DNA of 64,000 nucleotides from an uncultured Eubacteriales bacterium. Its GTDB lineage: Bacteria > Bacillota > Clostridia > Lachnospirales > Lachnospiraceae. Location of the stretch: positions 1-64,000 of the forward strand of contig URMF01000002.1 of assembly GCA_900548855.1 (NCBI GenBank). Reading direction: 5' to 3'. The position numbers and the translations under genes are program-made. Position 1 is the first letter of the stretch; the number at the start of each line of letters is the position of its first letter. Below are positions 17,123 through 25,661 of this stretch, piece after piece. The notes under the pieces were generated by a model. That model worked only from the letters and a program-made list of their open reading frames with translations. It was not told the origin of the DNA and did no database searches.

Positions 17123-17200
17123 TGTGCCTTTGGGATTTGAACCCAAAACCCTGTGATTAAAAGTCGTATGCTCTACCGAACAAATAATTCATTTGCACAA
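17123..17200 (-). pseudogene. Degenerate tRNA-Lys(UUU)-like remnant
   Basis: Minus-strand length and order fit a tRNA. The T arm is intact (TTGGG, loop TTCAAAT, CCCAA). The anticodon loop CTTTTAA would read UUU. GGTAGAGC marks the right side of the D arm, and five of seven acceptor pairs are possible (TGTGC with GCACA). The D stem lacks its GCTC half and the anticodon stem has two mismatches, so it should not be functional. It could be a dead tRNA gene or a scar left by an integrated element. Confidence 0.6.
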
Positions 17201-17256
17201 ATCTTTTTCACAGCATCATAGCAAAGCGTTTTCCGCAATAATAACAACTTCCCCGA

Positions 17257-18708
17257 TTAGCGTTTTGGATAGGTTTCCTTCAAGTATTCAATAAGCATTT
17301 CGGGGATGAATTGATAATGATGGGAATCATATAGCTTGTATGTGACATCCGAACCGTGAGATTCCAGCCTCTCCTTCAAGTTTTCCAGTCCTTCCAATGT
17401 TGTTGCGTGACCATTATAACTATCCTGATAATCCGGATCTTCCAATGCACCGCCACAAAGGAACACGTGCTTATCAAGCCTCTCGTTCCTGTCAAAATAT
17501 CCATAATCCGTTTCACAGCCCTCTGGATCTAATTCAATCTCTTTATCGTACAGACACCAGAAGGCCGGACTGCCAATTATGTAATACCCGAAGGGTTGAT
17601 TTTCATACTGATCCGAGTTAAACAACGCATGGTGTGTAAATACTCCTCCGTCAGAATGACCGTACAGGGTAGAATTTGCATAGTCTATCTTATAATTTTC
17701 ACCAAGATATGGCATCAGATTATCTGTTATAAAATCCAGCAGCGAAGAGCGTGCCTGAACAAGATGTAGGTAACGATTTGTTTCGTCTGTTCCGTTCATA
17801 TAGTAATTATAGCCAAGACTCACAAGTATCACATCGGCTGCTTCTCTTTCCTCCATGACCTTACGCAGCTCGCTGTGATTGCCAAACCGCCATACGCCGT
17901 CCGTAAGAAAGAACACAGGGTATGTCTTATCTTTATCGTAATCAGGCGGCAAAGTCACATGAACCAGAAATTCCACATCCAGTTCTTCATCGTAAATGTT
18001 AATCTCGTCAATGGAATCCTTTATCCTTTCAACTGCATCACGGTCATATTCCCAGGTATTTCTGTAATCTGCGTATTCATCTTCTCCCGTATCATATAAG
18101 GATTGATCGGAGAAATCGATAGTCCCTTTCGGAAGTACCTCATAGTTTCCGCTTTTTATAGCTTCATATGCAATTCTAACACGCTGCGCAGAAAGCTCTG
18201 CTTTGCCTTCAGAATAACCGTAGTTTTTCATGCTATCCTCTCTGATCCAATCAAGATATTCCTCGAAAGTTGCAAACGTCAGTTCCTGTTCAACATACTC
18301 GCCCTCATCATTAATTCCGCTATACATAAATGAATACTCACCACCGTTGTAATCCTCTCCCGGAATTGAATACATCTCAAGCTTTCCGTCTACCAGAACA
18401 AGTTCGGTTGTAAGGGAACCCTCATCCATCGGCTGATAATATTCTACGCTGACCGTATGATTACCTGGATCCAAAATTAAATCACTTACTTCTACAGCTT
18501 CCGGATCATCGAGCAAGGTAAGACCATGTTTCTCCACTCTTGACCGCTCTAGTTCCGTCATTTTATTCTCAAGCTGTGAATTGGATAAAGCAGCCGACAG
18601 TGTGCTGCTGTCAGTTGATTGACTACCACTGCCAGCACCTGCCTTACCACACGCAGAAACAAACAGAAGAAAAATCATCATGATAAATACAATCGCTTTT
18701 CTTTTCAT
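17257..18708 (-). CDS. Esterase-type alpha/beta-hydrolase lipoprotein (483 aa)
   Basis: Surface lipoprotein: MKRK start, hydrophobic core, lipobox VSAC near residue 20, then a Ser/Gly-rich linker. Residues of about 235-483 form a putative-esterase (PF00756-like, Fes/EstD type) hydrolase. FLVHVTLPPDYDKDKTYPV opens the fold, LYGHSDGG carries the nucleophile serine elbow, and DSHHYQFIPE near the C-terminus supplies a likely catalytic histidine. The region between linker and hydrolase is unassigned. It is divergent from the AraC regulator at 18843, separated by 134 bp, so that regulator may control it. The ATG follows GAAGGGAAGG. Natural substrate unknown. Confidence 0.85.
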   Translation of the reverse strand: MKRKAIVFIMMIFLLFVSACGKAGAGSGSQSTDSSTLSAALSNSQLENKMTELERSRVEKHGLTLLDDPEAVEVSDLILDPGNHTVSVEYYQPMDEGSLTTELVLVDGKLEMYSIPGEDYNGGEYSFMYSGINDEGEYVEQELTFATFEEYLDWIREDSMKNYGYSEGKAELSAQRVRIAYEAIKSGNYEVLPKGTIDFSDQSLYDTGEDEYADYRNTWEYDRDAVERIKDSIDEINIYDEELDVEFLVHVTLPPDYDKDKTYPVFFLTDGVWRFGNHSELRKVMEEREAADVILVSLGYNYYMNGTDETNRYLHLVQARSSLLDFITDNLMPYLGENYKIDYANSTLYGHSDGGVFTHHALFNSDQYENQPFGYYIIGSPAFWCLYDKEIELDPEGCETDYGYFDRNERLDKHVFLCGGALEDPDYQDSYNGHATTLEGLENLKERLESHGSDVTYKLYDSHHYQFIPEMLIEYLKETYPKR

Positions 18709-18765
18709 AGTTTACCTTCCCTTCTGATACATTATTTAATGTTTATCAGTATATAAGAAATTTCT

Positions 18766-18794
18766 TTGCAATACCATAAACATTATGTTAAAAT
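18766..18794 (+). promoter_or_regulatory. Promoter of the AraC-type regulator gene
   Basis: TTGCAA (18766-18771), 17 bp, TAAAAT (18789-18794), about 50 bases ahead of the ATG. The divergent esterase promoter is less clear; TATACT at about 18749-18754 on the minus strand lacks a good -35 partner. Confidence 0.6.
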
Positions 18795-18842
18795 TTATAA
18801 CAATATCTTATTTATTATGAGAATCGAGGTAGAAAAGACCAC

Positions 18843-19760
18843 ATGAAAAACAGACGCTATCTTGAAAAACGTGAACAATGGCGGGCTATGATAAGGCAAC
18901 GGGACGATAGATCAGAAATCGTAAATTACGATGATCCTTCATTCCCATCATACTCCTTCGAAGGACATATGGATAGATCTTCACCCTGGATTAGAAAAGT
19001 TCATTGGCACGAAGATGTGGAAATGATGACCGTGTTGACGGGAAAAATGGCATATAACATCAATGGTTCCATTGTTGAGGTTAACGCAGGAGACACGATT
19101 TTCATCAATTCGCGTCAATTACATTTCTCAACCGATGTAGACAACATCTACTGCACATATATTATAACAGTAATACACCCCAGACTGCTGATTTCTTCCC
19201 CCGAGGTTGAATCAGAATATATTCTCCCCATTATTACTAATCCAGACATACAATATATACTGTTTCGGAAAGACGAGGAAACCGCGAAAAAGATTGCAGA
19301 CCTTACAAGGGAATTGAACAAGTCCGCCGGAAATCAATTTGAAATCACCAGATGCTTTTTTCAGATATGGCATTATATTTTAATCAGTGCGGAAGTAAAC
19401 ATCACAGAATTATCAGAAAACTATTATCAACGTATAGAATGCCTGAAGAACATGATTGGATTCATCAAAGATAATTACAAAGACAAAATCCTGCTTGAAT
19501 CCATTGCTGCTTCCGGCAATATGAGCAAGTCCAGTTGCAACAACATATTCAAGAAATACACCGGACACACGCCGAATGAATACCTAATCCGCTACCGATT
19601 AGATAAAGCAATGGAACTTCTGACAACAACAGACAGTTCTATACAAAATATCAGCAGCAAGTGCGGTTTTAATTCTTCCAGCTATATGACAGAACAATTT
19701 GTTAAATACTACCACCTTACCCCACGGGAGTTTCGAAACAGACGGAATAACTCATCTTAG
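18843..19760 (+). CDS. AraC-family transcription regulator with cupin sensor (305 aa)
   Basis: N-terminal cupin-like sensor (HWHEDVEMMTVLTGKMAYN, GDTIFINSRQLHF, residues about 57-100) and C-terminal double helix-turn-helix (about 205-303). The final part, SSKCGFNSSSYMTEQFVKYY then TPREFRN, is the classic AraC signature. Family members commonly sense a sugar or small organic ligand and activate adjacent genes. Its neighbour is the divergent esterase lipoprotein; the downstream two-component genes are convergent. The start follows GAGGTAGAAAAGACCAC. Confidence 0.93.
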   Translation: MKNRRYLEKREQWRAMIRQRDDRSEIVNYDDPSFPSYSFEGHMDRSSPWIRKVHWHEDVEMMTVLTGKMAYNINGSIVEVNAGDTIFINSRQLHFSTDVDNIYCTYIITVIHPRLLISSPEVESEYILPIITNPDIQYILFRKDEETAKKIADLTRELNKSAGNQFEITRCFFQIWHYILISAEVNITELSENYYQRIECLKNMIGFIKDNYKDKILLESIAASGNMSKSSCNNIFKKYTGHTPNEYLIRYRLDKAMELLTTTDSSIQNISSKCGFNSSSYMTEQFVKYYHLTPREFRNRRNNSS

Positions 19761-19779
19761 AGGGTATCAGTGCTTAATT

Positions 19780-20811
19780 TCACTTTACAAAAGTCACCAC
19801 AAACCACGTATACTTCCCTTCCTCACTCTTCACACGGATGCTTCCTCCCATCCCCTCAATAATAGATTTAGTAAGAGAAAGCCCGATTCCCACACTGTTT
19901 GGATTCACTTCCTGATTCACCCGGTAAAACCGATTAAAAATATTCGGTATCTCCTTTTCCGGAATTCCCGGTCCCTCGTCCTTTATATAGATTCTGGTAT
20001 ACACCTTTGTCTGTTCCACCTCTACCCAGATGGATTTATCATTGCCGGAATAATCCGATGCATTTTTTAACAGGTTAATAACCGCTTCCACTAGCCAGTC
20101 TCCATCGCAGGAAAGTGAAATCTCCTCGCCACAATTTACAGTCAGCTTCTGGCTTCTCTCCTTTACCAAAAAGGAAATTCCATCTCCTGCCTGCATCAAC
20201 AACGGTTTTAACAATTTCTCTGTCTTTTCAAACTGGATGGCTCCCGCCTCAATCCGGGCGAGCTTCAGCATGGATAAAACCATCCATTCCATACGGTTTA
20301 ACTGGTTTCCCGCCTCCTCTAAAATCTGCTTCTGCTTATCTTTTTCCTCTACCTTATCCTCTAGCAACAGGTCTATAAACACTGTCAGGGACGCCAGTGG
20401 TGTTTTTAACTGGTGGGAAATGTCAGAAATAATATCCCTTAGAAATATTTTTTCATCCTGCTCCCGCTTCTTACTTTCCTTTAACGCTCCTACCATTTTA
20501 TAAAAATTAGTATATAAAATTCCTACTGCCCCTTCTTTATATTCCTCTGCCGGAGGCTCCCCGTCCTCCTCCATCACGTCTGTCATAATCTCTGAAATAT
20601 TCTCGATTTCCGAATAAACCATATCCAGATGATGATATGACATATAATACACAATAACCTCAAAGAAGAGAAGAAGGAGCAACAGACCGCATGTTTTCCA
20701 CGTAAATTCTCCCCAAATTAACCAAATCCATCCGAGACATAACAGCAACAAAAGAATGGAAATCATAATAAATTTCTTTTTATATCTGTTCCGTTCATAA
20801 TTGCTTCGCAT
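19780..20811 (-). CDS. Sensor histidine kinase, two-helix type (343 aa)
   Basis: Two adjacent N-terminal membrane helices (about residues 13-33 and 38-58) with almost no outside loop, a short linker, then HisKA with ISDISHQLKTPLASL (phospho-accepting histidine about residue 134). The HATPase domain has NLLKNASDYS, DEGPGIP and GIGLSLTKSIIEG. Such loop-poor kinases (BceS-like or VanS-related) typically sense via a partner membrane protein such as an ABC permease. It begins three bases after the response regulator gene, so the two are one operon. No target transporter is immediately adjacent; the nearest are the MacB-type loci elsewhere in the window. Confidence 0.93.
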   Translation of the reverse strand: MRSNYERNRYKKKFIMISILLLLLCLGWIWLIWGEFTWKTCGLLLLLLFFEVIVYYMSYHHLDMVYSEIENISEIMTDVMEEDGEPPAEEYKEGAVGILYTNFYKMVGALKESKKREQDEKIFLRDIISDISHQLKTPLASLTVFIDLLLEDKVEEKDKQKQILEEAGNQLNRMEWMVLSMLKLARIEAGAIQFEKTEKLLKPLLMQAGDGISFLVKERSQKLTVNCGEEISLSCDGDWLVEAVINLLKNASDYSGNDKSIWVEVEQTKVYTRIYIKDEGPGIPEKEIPNIFNRFYRVNQEVNPNSVGIGLSLTKSIIEGMGGSIRVKSEEGKYTWFVVTFVK

Positions 20812-20814
20812 ACC

Positions 20815-21504
20815 TTATATTCCCCGCTTTTTAAACCGATATCCTATTCCACGAACCGTCTCAATAAAACCGGCATCCTCTGAAAGCCTGTTCCGTAACC
20901 GTTTCATGTAAACTGATAACGTATTATCGTCGATAAAACTTTCCTCTGTGTCATATAAACGTTCCATCAGCTGGCTTCTGGTTAAAACGATTCCCTCATT
21001 TTGCACCAGCTCCTTCAACAACCGCAGCTCACTGGGCGTGCATTCCACCGGCTGATTTTGATAAAACAGACGGAACTCCTTTATAAAAAACGCATGGGAG
21101 CCAAAATAAAATACATCGGATGCTGCCTGTTCCCCAGAATAACGAGCTCTTCTGATATTGGCGGCAATTCTGGATAAAAGCTCCTTCACACGGTACGGCT
21201 TTGTCACATAATCATCTGCCCCTAATTCCAATCCCTGTACAATATTTACCTCTTCTCCCACTGCTGTCAAAAAGAGAATGGGAACCTGTTTATTCCGATT
21301 CCGGATTTCCCTGCAGAAATCAAATCCATTTCCGTCGGGAAGCATTACATCTAATAAAATCAAATCTATTTCGCCTGCCAACAGCTCTCTGGCCTTTTCC
21401 AGACTGCCCGCATGTACCACCTCATACCCTTCTGCCTGTAACGCATATTCTGTTCCCATGGCAAGGGCAAAATCATCCTCCACCAGTAAAATTGTTCCCT
21501 GCAT
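20815..21504 (-). CDS. OmpR-family response regulator (229 aa)
   Basis: Receiver domain with ED-D at residues 9-11, phospho-acceptor Asp52 (LILLDVMLPDGNG) and conserved K in YVTKPY. A winged-helix output domain follows (about 130-228: TPSELRLLKELVQNEGIVLTRSQLMERLYD, VRGIGYRFK). Paired with the histidine kinase directly downstream. The 5' leader from the extended -10 TGGTATAAT box (21691-21699) is occupied almost completely by palindromic element A (21554-21678). Confidence 0.95.
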   Translation of the reverse strand: MQGTILLVEDDFALAMGTEYALQAEGYEVVHAGSLEKARELLAGEIDLILLDVMLPDGNGFDFCREIRNRNKQVPILFLTAVGEEVNIVQGLELGADDYVTKPYRVKELLSRIAANIRRARYSGEQAASDVFYFGSHAFFIKEFRLFYQNQPVECTPSELRLLKELVQNEGIVLTRSQLMERLYDTEESFIDDNTLSVYMKRLRNRLSEDAGFIETVRGIGYRFKKRGI

Positions 21505-21553
21505 ACTCTCTTCTCCGTTATAATCGATTATTCTCTCACCAAACTCCTGCTCT

Positions 21554-21678
21554 GCACGAATGCCACCTCAAAACCTTCGGTTTTTCGCTGTTCGTTACAC
21601 TCACATAACTTTCGATAAAACAATCCCTTTCCCTGCAAGCAGTCAAAGGGATTATTCTATCGAAAGTTGCATTCGTGC
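21554..21678 (-). repeat. Palindromic leader element A (125 bp)
   Basis: Outer arms GCACGAATGC (21554-21563) and GCATTCGTGC (21669-21678) pair perfectly. Inside, a 23-bp stem (21608-21630 with 21645-21667, two mismatches) lies against one outer arm. The remaining 44 nt on the gene-proximal side contain an AAAACC-GAA-GGTTTT hairpin. The element starts about six bases from the predicted transcription start and ends 50 bases before the response regulator ATG. Elements B and C have the same plan. Confidence 0.7.
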
Positions 21679-21690
21679 TTATGCGTTCAT

Positions 21691-21699
21691 ATTATACCA
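21691..21699 (-). promoter_or_regulatory. Extended -10 promoter of the two-component operon
   Basis: Minus strand TGGTATAAT: a consensus TATAAT (21691-21696) with the extended-10 TG. No consensus -35 lies at the proper distance (a T-run does). It lies between the terminator of the 3D-domain gene and element A. Confidence 0.55.
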
Positions 21700-21713
21700 C
21701 ACTTTTATACAGT

Positions 21714-21747
21714 AAAAAAGGACATTCCAGAATCAACTGAAATGTCC
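21714..21747 (-). terminator. Intrinsic terminator after the 3D-domain gene
   Basis: On the minus strand GGACATT pairs with AATGTCC, extended by an inner 4-bp stem, and is followed by six T (21714-21719). Confidence 0.85.
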
Positions 21748-21765
21748 CGTCAGCATCTTTTTAAA

Positions 21766-23340
21766 TTAATATTTGTACACCTTCATAGTCTTTTTTCCAA
21801 ATGCCATAGCCTTTTTATGTGTTGCAAAAAAGATATCAATATGATTACCGGTTACTCCACTTCCCCGGTCTTCTACGGTATATACAACACCGTCAATCAC
21901 TACCTGTGTACCAAATGGTAAAATACTGGTATCTGCCGCAATGGTTCTTCCTTCTGTCGGAGTTGTTCCGCTTGCAGTCTTTCCACTGCCACCACTGCAC
22001 TTTTTACAACCGCAATATGCTGTAATCGTAAAAGTCCCGATACATTCTCCAGACTCTGTTGTGGTAACAGGTGTTGTTGTGGCACCACTATAGGAATCGC
22101 TATCGTCATTGGATTCGGATGAACCACCACTGTTACTGCCGCTATTTCCGGAAGACTGGCTTGCTGCTGCCTGCTCTGCCGCCTGTCTGGCTGCCTCCTC
22201 CTCTGCTGCTTTTCTTGCAGCTTCCTCAGCTGCCTGACGCTCTAACTCCTCTGCGGAAACCGCAATTTCATATAATTCATCTACCTCTACAAAATCTGCA
22301 GCTATATAACCGGTCTGACCATCTTCTAACATAACCGGCACCCAGTTAATTTCTTTAGATGACTGTTTTTTTACGGTTGCTGCCTTTTCCTTTGAACCAG
22401 AATCAGCAGAACGCTCTGTTGTCACCTCTGTAGCCTTTTCCTTTGTCACTTCTGCCACACCTGTATTATCCTCTGTCTCAGAAGCTGTGTCAGCAGTTGT
22501 TTCCTCCACAGTACTCTCAGCCTTCTTAACCTCTTCCGTGGTAGAAGCCGCCTGTTCCTTTGTATCATTCTTCTCCACCTTTTCGGTATCTCCGGCTTCA
22601 TTCACCGGATTTTCCAAAACGGTAATAGTATCATCCTTATCTAAAACCACCAAAATTTCTGCACTGGTAGATTTTTCTGCACGAATATTTACTCCGTCCT
22701 CCAGTACAGTACCACGCAATGTAACATAATCCGCTGCAAATTCCTCTGCACTGTCACCTGTTAAAATATATTGTGACAAAACATAACCTTCTACATCTCC
22801 AGACTTAATCTTTGTCCAGTCGCCCTCTGTGCCTTCCACAATAGCAATCGCTCCAGGATTCATGGAACCCACAAACTCAGCCTCTGTGCTTGGCTCTTTT
22901 CTAATATTCAGGGTCTCCTCTACATTCGCAATACACTTATTTGCAAATTCACCCTGCTCCTCAGGCACCGGAGTCTCAGGAACTGCAGGAGTCATTTTCT
23001 CTGTCACAACTGTTTCTGTCTTAGCAGCTTCTGTAGTCACATTTTCCTCTGTAACCTTTTCTGTATCCTTTTCTGATTCTGAAGTGTCTGCCTTTGCAGC
23101 CGATTTTTCCTCTCCACTATTTCCAAACAATGCATCCTTCATGCTAACTGTTGCATTCGCCTCGACTACATCATCTGAACCAGAATGACCTAATGTCACA
23201 CCACCAATTACCAAAGCTGTTATGACAATCACACAGACAAATATCTGCAAATTGCGGACAAAATATCTGCCATTGAAAATGTGTTTTCTCATATAAAGCT
23301 TATAACGCTCTGCCATCACAACTCTTCTGTTATGTCTCAT
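21766..23340 (-). CDS. Membrane-anchored cell-wall protein with SH3 repeats and a C-terminal 3D domain (524 aa)
   Basis: A short basic N-terminus and membrane helix (about residues 31-52) place the rest outside. A Thr/Glu-rich linker leads to bacterial SH3-type modules (about 130-195, and 200-240 continuing after a second acidic linker at 320-355). An Ala/Glu/Gln coiled stretch and a Ser/Gly linker follow. The 3D domain (about 430-524: FTITAYCGCKKCSGG, TIAADTSILPFGT, VEDRGSGVTGNHIDIFF) carries the three conserved aspartates of lytic transglycosylases such as YocH and the MltA fold. It likely remodels peptidoglycan. The ATG follows GGAGGAAATTAAAC, and a WalR-type box overlaps the promoter start region. 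Confidence 0.92.
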   Translation of the reverse strand: MRHNRRVVMAERYKLYMRKHIFNGRYFVRNLQIFVCVIVITALVIGGVTLGHSGSDDVVEANATVSMKDALFGNSGEEKSAAKADTSESEKDTEKVTEENVTTEAAKTETVVTEKMTPAVPETPVPEEQGEFANKCIANVEETLNIRKEPSTEAEFVGSMNPGAIAIVEGTEGDWTKIKSGDVEGYVLSQYILTGDSAEEFAADYVTLRGTVLEDGVNIRAEKSTSAEILVVLDKDDTITVLENPVNEAGDTEKVEKNDTKEQAASTTEEVKKAESTVEETTADTASETEDNTGVAEVTKEKATEVTTERSADSGSKEKAATVKKQSSKEINWVPVMLEDGQTGYIAADFVEVDELYEIAVSAEELERQAAEEAARKAAEEEAARQAAEQAAASQSSGNSGSNSGGSSESNDDSDSYSGATTTPVTTTESGECIGTFTITAYCGCKKCSGGSGKTASGTTPTEGRTIAADTSILPFGTQVVIDGVVYTVEDRGSGVTGNHIDIFFATHKKAMAFGKKTMKVYKY

Positions 23341-23434
23341 GTTTAATTTCCTCCATCAACCGTCAGCTTAATTGTTGCCCTAACCTCTCACTGTTGATAT
23401 CTCCATTCATAAGCTACATAATCATATCCAAATT

Positions 23435-23451
23435 GTTACAAACTTGTTACA
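23435..23451 (-). promoter_or_regulatory. WalR (YycF)-type box
   Basis: TGTAAC-AAGTT-TGTAAC on the minus strand, an exact match to the WalR consensus TGTWAH-N5-TGTWAH. It starts seven bases downstream of the -10, so it covers the predicted transcription start, a position that in Bacillus subtilis favours repression rather than activation. Confidence 0.6.
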
Positions 23452-23457
23452 TGTTGT

Positions 23458-23486
23458 AATATAACATTTAACAAAATAAATGTCAA
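23458..23486 (-). promoter_or_regulatory. Promoter of the 3D-domain cell-wall gene
   Basis: TTGACA (23481-23486), 17 bp, TATATT (23458-23463) on the minus strand, giving a leader of about 110 nt. The remainder of the 377-bp intergenic stretch (23487-23717) is AT-rich; I see a small ATTACA/TGTAAT inverted repeat at 23563-23579 but no convincing plus-strand promoter. Confidence 0.8.
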
Positions 23487-23717
23487 GTCTACATTATGCG
23501 TTTTGATACGAAGTTTTTTCCCATTTTAGATATCATTTTCGCCATGAATATGTTAAGATACTATTACATTTTGTGTAATTATCCTAATTTTAAACATATA
23601 TTTATACAATTAGCACATATTTTTACAAAATAAGTAAAGGATAAAGCAATCGTATAACTGCTTCAGAATTAAAAAAATTTACAATTTGTTCATATTTTTA
23701 TTATAGGAGGATATTAT

Positions 23718-24458
23718 ATGCCAGTATTTCGACTCGATAAATATCTTGCAGACGCAGGACTGGGGACACGCTCCGAAGTAAAAGCTTACATAAAAAAAGG
23801 ACTGGTAAAAGTAAATGGTATTACAGTCAATCGGTCTGATGTTAAGATAAACCAGGAAACGGATACCGTACAATTTCAAAACAGAACCATTTCCTCCTCC
23901 ACCTACGAATACTATCTCTTAAATAAGCCTGCCGGATATGTCAGCGCAACAAAAGACAATACAGCCCCAACGGTACTTTCCCTTATCGAAAGCTCCCGCA
24001 AAGATCTGTTTCCAGTGGGCAGACTGGATAAGGATACAGAGGGCCTTCTTCTTATCACCAATGACGGTGCCTTATCCCACAGACTGCTGTCCCCTAAATC
24101 CCATGTGAACAAGACCTATTATGCAATCGTAGAAGGAATTGTAGATGACAATGATATTGCTATTTTTAAACAAGGCGTCAGCATTGGGGATGCTGATTTG
24201 AACATCGCCATGCCTGCCAGACTTTCTGTTTTAGAGACAGAGCCAGACAAAAACATTTCCTATATAAATGTGACCATTCAGGAGGGCAAATTCCATCAGG
24301 TAAAACGAATGTTCCGGGCAGTTGGCAAACATGTTATCTATTTAAAGCGTACCGGTTTTGGCTGCCTGACTCTTCCGGAGGATTTAGCTTCAGGCGAGTA
24401 CCGCCGGTTGACAGAAGAAGAAATCGAGGGACTTCACTTTAGTAATTTAAAGTGTTGA
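23718..24458 (+). CDS. RsuA/RluB-family rRNA pseudouridine synthase (246 aa)
   Basis: S4 RNA-binding domain in the first 60 residues (FRLDKYLADAGLGTRSEVKAYIKKGLVKVNG), then the catalytic domain with PVGRLDKDTEGLLLITND, where the aspartate of GRLDKDT is the nucleophile. Later motif KFHQVKRMFRAVGKHV is typical for this family. It isomerises a uridine in 16S or 23S rRNA; which one cannot be decided from sequence alone (RsuA acts on small-subunit and RluB/E/F on large-subunit sites). Strong TAGGAGG ribosome site. It is followed after 87 bp by tyrA on the same strand. Confidence 0.93.
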   Translation: MPVFRLDKYLADAGLGTRSEVKAYIKKGLVKVNGITVNRSDVKINQETDTVQFQNRTISSSTYEYYLLNKPAGYVSATKDNTAPTVLSLIESSRKDLFPVGRLDKDTEGLLLITNDGALSHRLLSPKSHVNKTYYAIVEGIVDDNDIAIFKQGVSIGDADLNIAMPARLSVLETEPDKNISYINVTIQEGKFHQVKRMFRAVGKHVIYLKRTGFGCLTLPEDLASGEYRRLTEEEIEGLHFSNLKC

Positions 24459-24545
24459 CACATTTCCCATATCATAATAAAATAAAAAAGGATTTTCTAT
24501 AATTTATCTGTTATCAAGTTTACATAATATTATTGGAGAAAACAA

Positions 24546-25649
24546 ATGAACAAAAAAACAAATTTTAGCATTGGTTTTATTGGATTAGGACTCATTGGCG
24601 GCTCCATTGCAAAATCGATTCGCCGCATCTTTCCGGATTCTGAAATTTTAGGATTTGATGTGGACCAGACCGCCCTGTCCCTTGCCTTAAAGGAACGAAC
24701 CCTGACCAAAACTGTAACTGCAATCGAAGCCATGGGGGATTGTGATTATATTTTCCTGTGCGCCCCGGTTCACTATAACATTGCATATCTGCCTATTTTA
24801 AAAAGAATTATAAAGGATACCTGTATCTTAACCGATGTGGGAAGTGTAAAAAGTGACATTTACAGTGCCATTCATGAAAACCATTTAGACGATTATTTCA
24901 TCGGGGGACATCCCATGGTGGGCTCGGAGCGCAGCGGCTATGATGCTTCCTATGACCGGCTCATTGAAAATGCTTACTATTTCATCACACCATCTGCTTG
25001 TGTTGAGCAAAAAAAAGTAGACGACTTCCGTACTTTTATAGAGGATTTAGGCGCCATCCCAATTATTTATAGTCCGGAGCGCCATGATGAAATTGCCGCC
25101 TATATCAGCCATATTCCACATGTCATTGCATCCTCACTGGTTAATCTTGTAGCATCTAAGGAAGATGACAACGGCATGCTGAAGCAGCTGGCTGCGGGAG
25201 GATTTAAGGACATCACCAGAATTGCTTCCTCCAATCCGGTTGTGTGGGAACATATCTTACTGAGCAATCCGGATAACGTCATTGCAGGTCTTCGCACCTT
25301 TATAGAGGAATTGGAGAAAATCATTGCAGACATCCAGAAAGAAAATGCAAGAGGAATTTATTCCTTCTTTGATTCTGCAAAAAATTACCGCAATTCTGTT
25401 CCGGAGCATGCCACCGGTGTAATCCGTATGAATTATGATGTGTATGTAGATATTCCGGACGAACCAAATGCACTGGCAAAGACTGTAGCTTGTATTGGCG
25501 AGGCAGATATTAACCTGAAAAATATTGGAATCACGCATAACCGGGAAGATAATGAGGGCGTGCTCCGCCTATCCTTTTATGATAACGACGGAGCGGTCCG
25601 TGCTGCAGAATTACTAAAAAACAAAAATTATCAGGTATATAAGAGATAA
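24546..25649 (+). CDS. tyrA: Prephenate dehydrogenase with ACT domain (367 aa)
   Basis: Converts prephenate to 4-hydroxyphenylpyruvate in tyrosine synthesis, using NAD. Rossmann motif IGLGLIGGSIAKS at residues about 11-24; the conserved GGHPMVGSERSGYDAS and HDEIAAYISHIPHVIAS patterns fit the catalytic domain. A C-terminal ACT domain (about 293-367, NYDVYVDIPDEPNALAKTVACI) suggests tyrosine feedback control. The next gene aroA begins 12 bp after the stop, so they are co-transcribed. No T-box or tryptophan-type leader is visible in the 87 bp upstream, although a weak AT-rich promoter could be there. Confidence 0.95.
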   Translation: MNKKTNFSIGFIGLGLIGGSIAKSIRRIFPDSEILGFDVDQTALSLALKERTLTKTVTAIEAMGDCDYIFLCAPVHYNIAYLPILKRIIKDTCILTDVGSVKSDIYSAIHENHLDDYFIGGHPMVGSERSGYDASYDRLIENAYYFITPSACVEQKKVDDFRTFIEDLGAIPIIYSPERHDEIAAYISHIPHVIASSLVNLVASKEDDNGMLKQLAAGGFKDITRIASSNPVVWEHILLSNPDNVIAGLRTFIEELEKIIADIQKENARGIYSFFDSAKNYRNSVPEHATGVIRMNYDVYVDIPDEPNALAKTVACIGEADINLKNIGITHNREDNEGVLRLSFYDNDGAVRAAELLKNKNYQVYKR

Positions 25650-25661
25650 GGAGTATAATTT

